The notes beneath the pieces were generated by a model that saw only the letters and a program-made list of their open reading frames with translations, did no database searches and had not been told where the DNA came from. Positions 7,287 to 8,006 of a stretch of DNA of 8,006 nt are shown here, piece after piece; the first letter of the stretch is position 1; the number at the start of each line of letters is the position of its first letter. Source of the stretch: Sulfuricellaceae bacterium (GTDB lineage: Bacteria; Pseudomonadota; Gammaproteobacteria; Burkholderiales; UBA9220). The stretch is taken from the NCBI GenBank assembly GCA_019911985.1, contig JAIOJO010000057.1:1-8006 (forward strand). Reading direction: 5' to 3'. A program made the position numbers and the translations under genes.

Positions 7287-7446
7287 ATGGCTCCAAGGAA
7301 ACATTGCCGTCACTTGCACGAAATGCGAGCAGGAAGGCTCTTATCTCGTCACGGTTAAAACCGGCGCACAGTATGTATGCTGCAAAAACTGCGGCACCGT
7401 GCTGAAAGTCGAGGTGAAAACGGCCAATTCACTGGACAAATCCTGA
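7287..7446 (+). CDS. Small zinc-ribbon-like protein, apparent frameshift near its start
   Basis: Function unknown. The convincing coding part runs from about 7300 to the TGA at 7444-7446 and encodes roughly 48 residues starting NIAVTCTKC and ending NSLDKS. It has two CxxC pairs, CTKC and CKNC, about 19 residues apart with a further Cys beside the second pair, as in zinc ribbons. The spacer is beta-like (SYLVTVKTGAQYV), and a short lysine-rich tail follows. The ATG at 7287, with an excellent ribosome site, is in another frame and reads only 23 codons to a TAA. Dropping one base between the ATG and about 7302, for example one A of AAA at 7299-7301 or one C of CC at 7293-7294, would give a clean protein of about 52 aa starting MA. 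Explanations are a sequencing error, a real mutation, or an atypical start such as ATT 7303. An in-frame ATG at 7195 lies inside uvrD and would add an unlikely leader. The gene lies 39 bp after uvrD. Confidence 0.55.
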
Positions 7447-7489
7447 GCTAAGAATCTGTTTTAGCGCGGCTAAACGGGCATCCGACCGG

Positions 7490-8006
7490 TCAGAAGTCCG
7501 GGGGCGTAGCCGCCTCCTCAGGCGCGGGCGGGAAGATATCGCGATAAGAAGTGTAAATCGACGCCGTCATGACCGGAACCAAAATCAGCAGGCCCAGCCC
7601 TATCGGTACCATGGCGACTATCATCAGCGTTAGGGACGCCAAGCCGTAGACCAAGAACGCCGCCCAGTTGCGCCAGCAAGCCAGCAGGCTGAGCTTCATC
7701 GCGTCGACTGCGCTCAAATCCCGAAATATCACTAGGGCAGGCGCAAACCAATATGCCATCAATAGCGGGGCGAACAGCGCCAGCGCGACGAATACGGCCA
7801 TCATACTGCCGCTGGCCCCTGCCATCACGGCGTCCGTCGCCGCATCGCCGTGCATAGCCGGGTTAAACAGCATGCCCAACATCGCGCCGCCGCCCAAGCC
7901 CATGGAAAGACCGCCGATGACGATCGAGCCCACCAAGTAAATCCCGCCGACGGCTATCAATTGCGTCGTATTGTGGCGGAAGCCGGAGAAAAGCTGGGAT
8001 ATATCC
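7490..8006 (-). CDS. Multi-pass inner-membrane protein, BPSS1780-like family (N-terminus missing)
   Basis: Function unknown. The frame enters from the right edge of the window (first full codon at 8005) and ends at TGA (complement of 7490-7492), giving the C-terminal 171 residues. Hydrophobic segments lie at about 16-38, 68-94, 114-132 and 133-152. The loop between the first two (about 45-66) is short and carries several Met, Asp and Ala residues. The pattern LFSGFRHNTTQLIAVG near the start of the visible part, then DAMKLSLLACWRNWAAFLVY and a final hydrophobic pair ending YTSYRDIF, matches my recollection of BPSS1780-family membrane proteins common in beta- and gammaproteobacteria. The tail (PPAPEEAATPPDF) is proline- and acid-rich, probably a disordered cytoplasmic end. 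A TTG at 7958-7960 could be read as a start, but the open frame and family pattern continue upstream of it, so the gene is truncated by the window. It converges on the small zinc-ribbon gene with 43 bp between stops. Confidence 0.72.
   Translation of the reverse strand, partial: DISQLFSGFRHNTTQLIAVGGIYLVGSIVIGGLSMGLGGGAMLGMLFNPAMHGDAATDAVMAGASGSMMAVFVALALFAPLLMAYWFAPALVIFRDLSAVDAMKLSLLACWRNWAAFLVYGLASLTLMIVAMVPIGLGLLILVPVMTASIYTSYRDIFPPAPEEAATPPDF

Noticed and set aside
7287..7358. The 23-codon frame opened by ATG 7287, considered as a real leader peptide
   Set aside because: The peptide is Arg/His-rich with no attenuator-like codon run or adjacent hairpin. The cysteine-rich protein in the neighbouring frame explains the strong ribosome site better, given a one-base frameshift.
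6314..7405. Long + strand open frame overlapping uvrD in another register
   Set aside because: Its translation is extremely Arg/Gly/Pro-rich with no domain and runs over the well-conserved UvrD motifs V and VI. It is a frame shadow.
7460..7474. Inverted repeat TTTAGC-GCG-GCTAAA between the two convergent genes, considered as a bidirectional terminator
   Set aside because: The stem is only 6 bp, AT-rich, with a 3-nt loop and no T-tract directly after it on either strand. It is too weak to call as a terminator without folding energy or expression data.

Overview
The window holds ordinary chromosomal DNA, about 58% G+C by eye, from a proteobacterium, most likely a gammaproteobacterium. The glmU-glmS pair, a UvrD close to the E. 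coli enzyme over its whole length, and a proteobacterial-type (class I) phosphoribulokinase all point that way. The kinase resembles the CbbP enzymes of CO2-fixing bacteria more than E. coli PrkB, so an autotrophic or methanotroph-like lineage with a Calvin cycle is plausible. That is inference, because no RuBisCO gene lies in the window. Densely packed genes and conserved housekeeping proteins suggest core genome, not an island. I saw no insertion sequence, tRNA, rRNA, CRISPR array or phage gene.

Layout, left to right. Positions 1-2941 (+) carry the 3' three-quarters of glmU and a complete glmS, 17 bp apart and presumably one operon. GlmS makes glucosamine-6-phosphate and GlmU turns glucosamine-1-phosphate into UDP-GlcNAc, so the pair feeds peptidoglycan and LPS synthesis. 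GlmM, which links the two steps, is not here. A 105-bp gap then carries a sigma70-type promoter and a strong ribosome binding site for a phosphoribulokinase (3047-3937), which ends at a clear intrinsic terminator. That makes prk its own transcription unit.

Next on the + strand is a two-TM, HAMP and GGDEF signalling protein (4079-4948) whose nucleotide-binding residues are unusual. It is followed 61 bp later by uvrD (5010-7247), which has a perfect TATAAT just upstream. After uvrD, a strong ribosome binding site and ATG introduce a small zinc-ribbon-like protein. Its conserved part is read in a different frame from that ATG, so it looks frameshifted or has an atypical start. The right end (7490-8006) holds the C-terminal part of a multi-pass membrane protein on the minus strand, resembling the BPSS1780 family and converging on the small gene.

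No novel multi-gene system is visible. The two items most worth a second look are the altered guanine-contact residues in the GGDEF protein and the frame conflict in the small zinc-ribbon gene.
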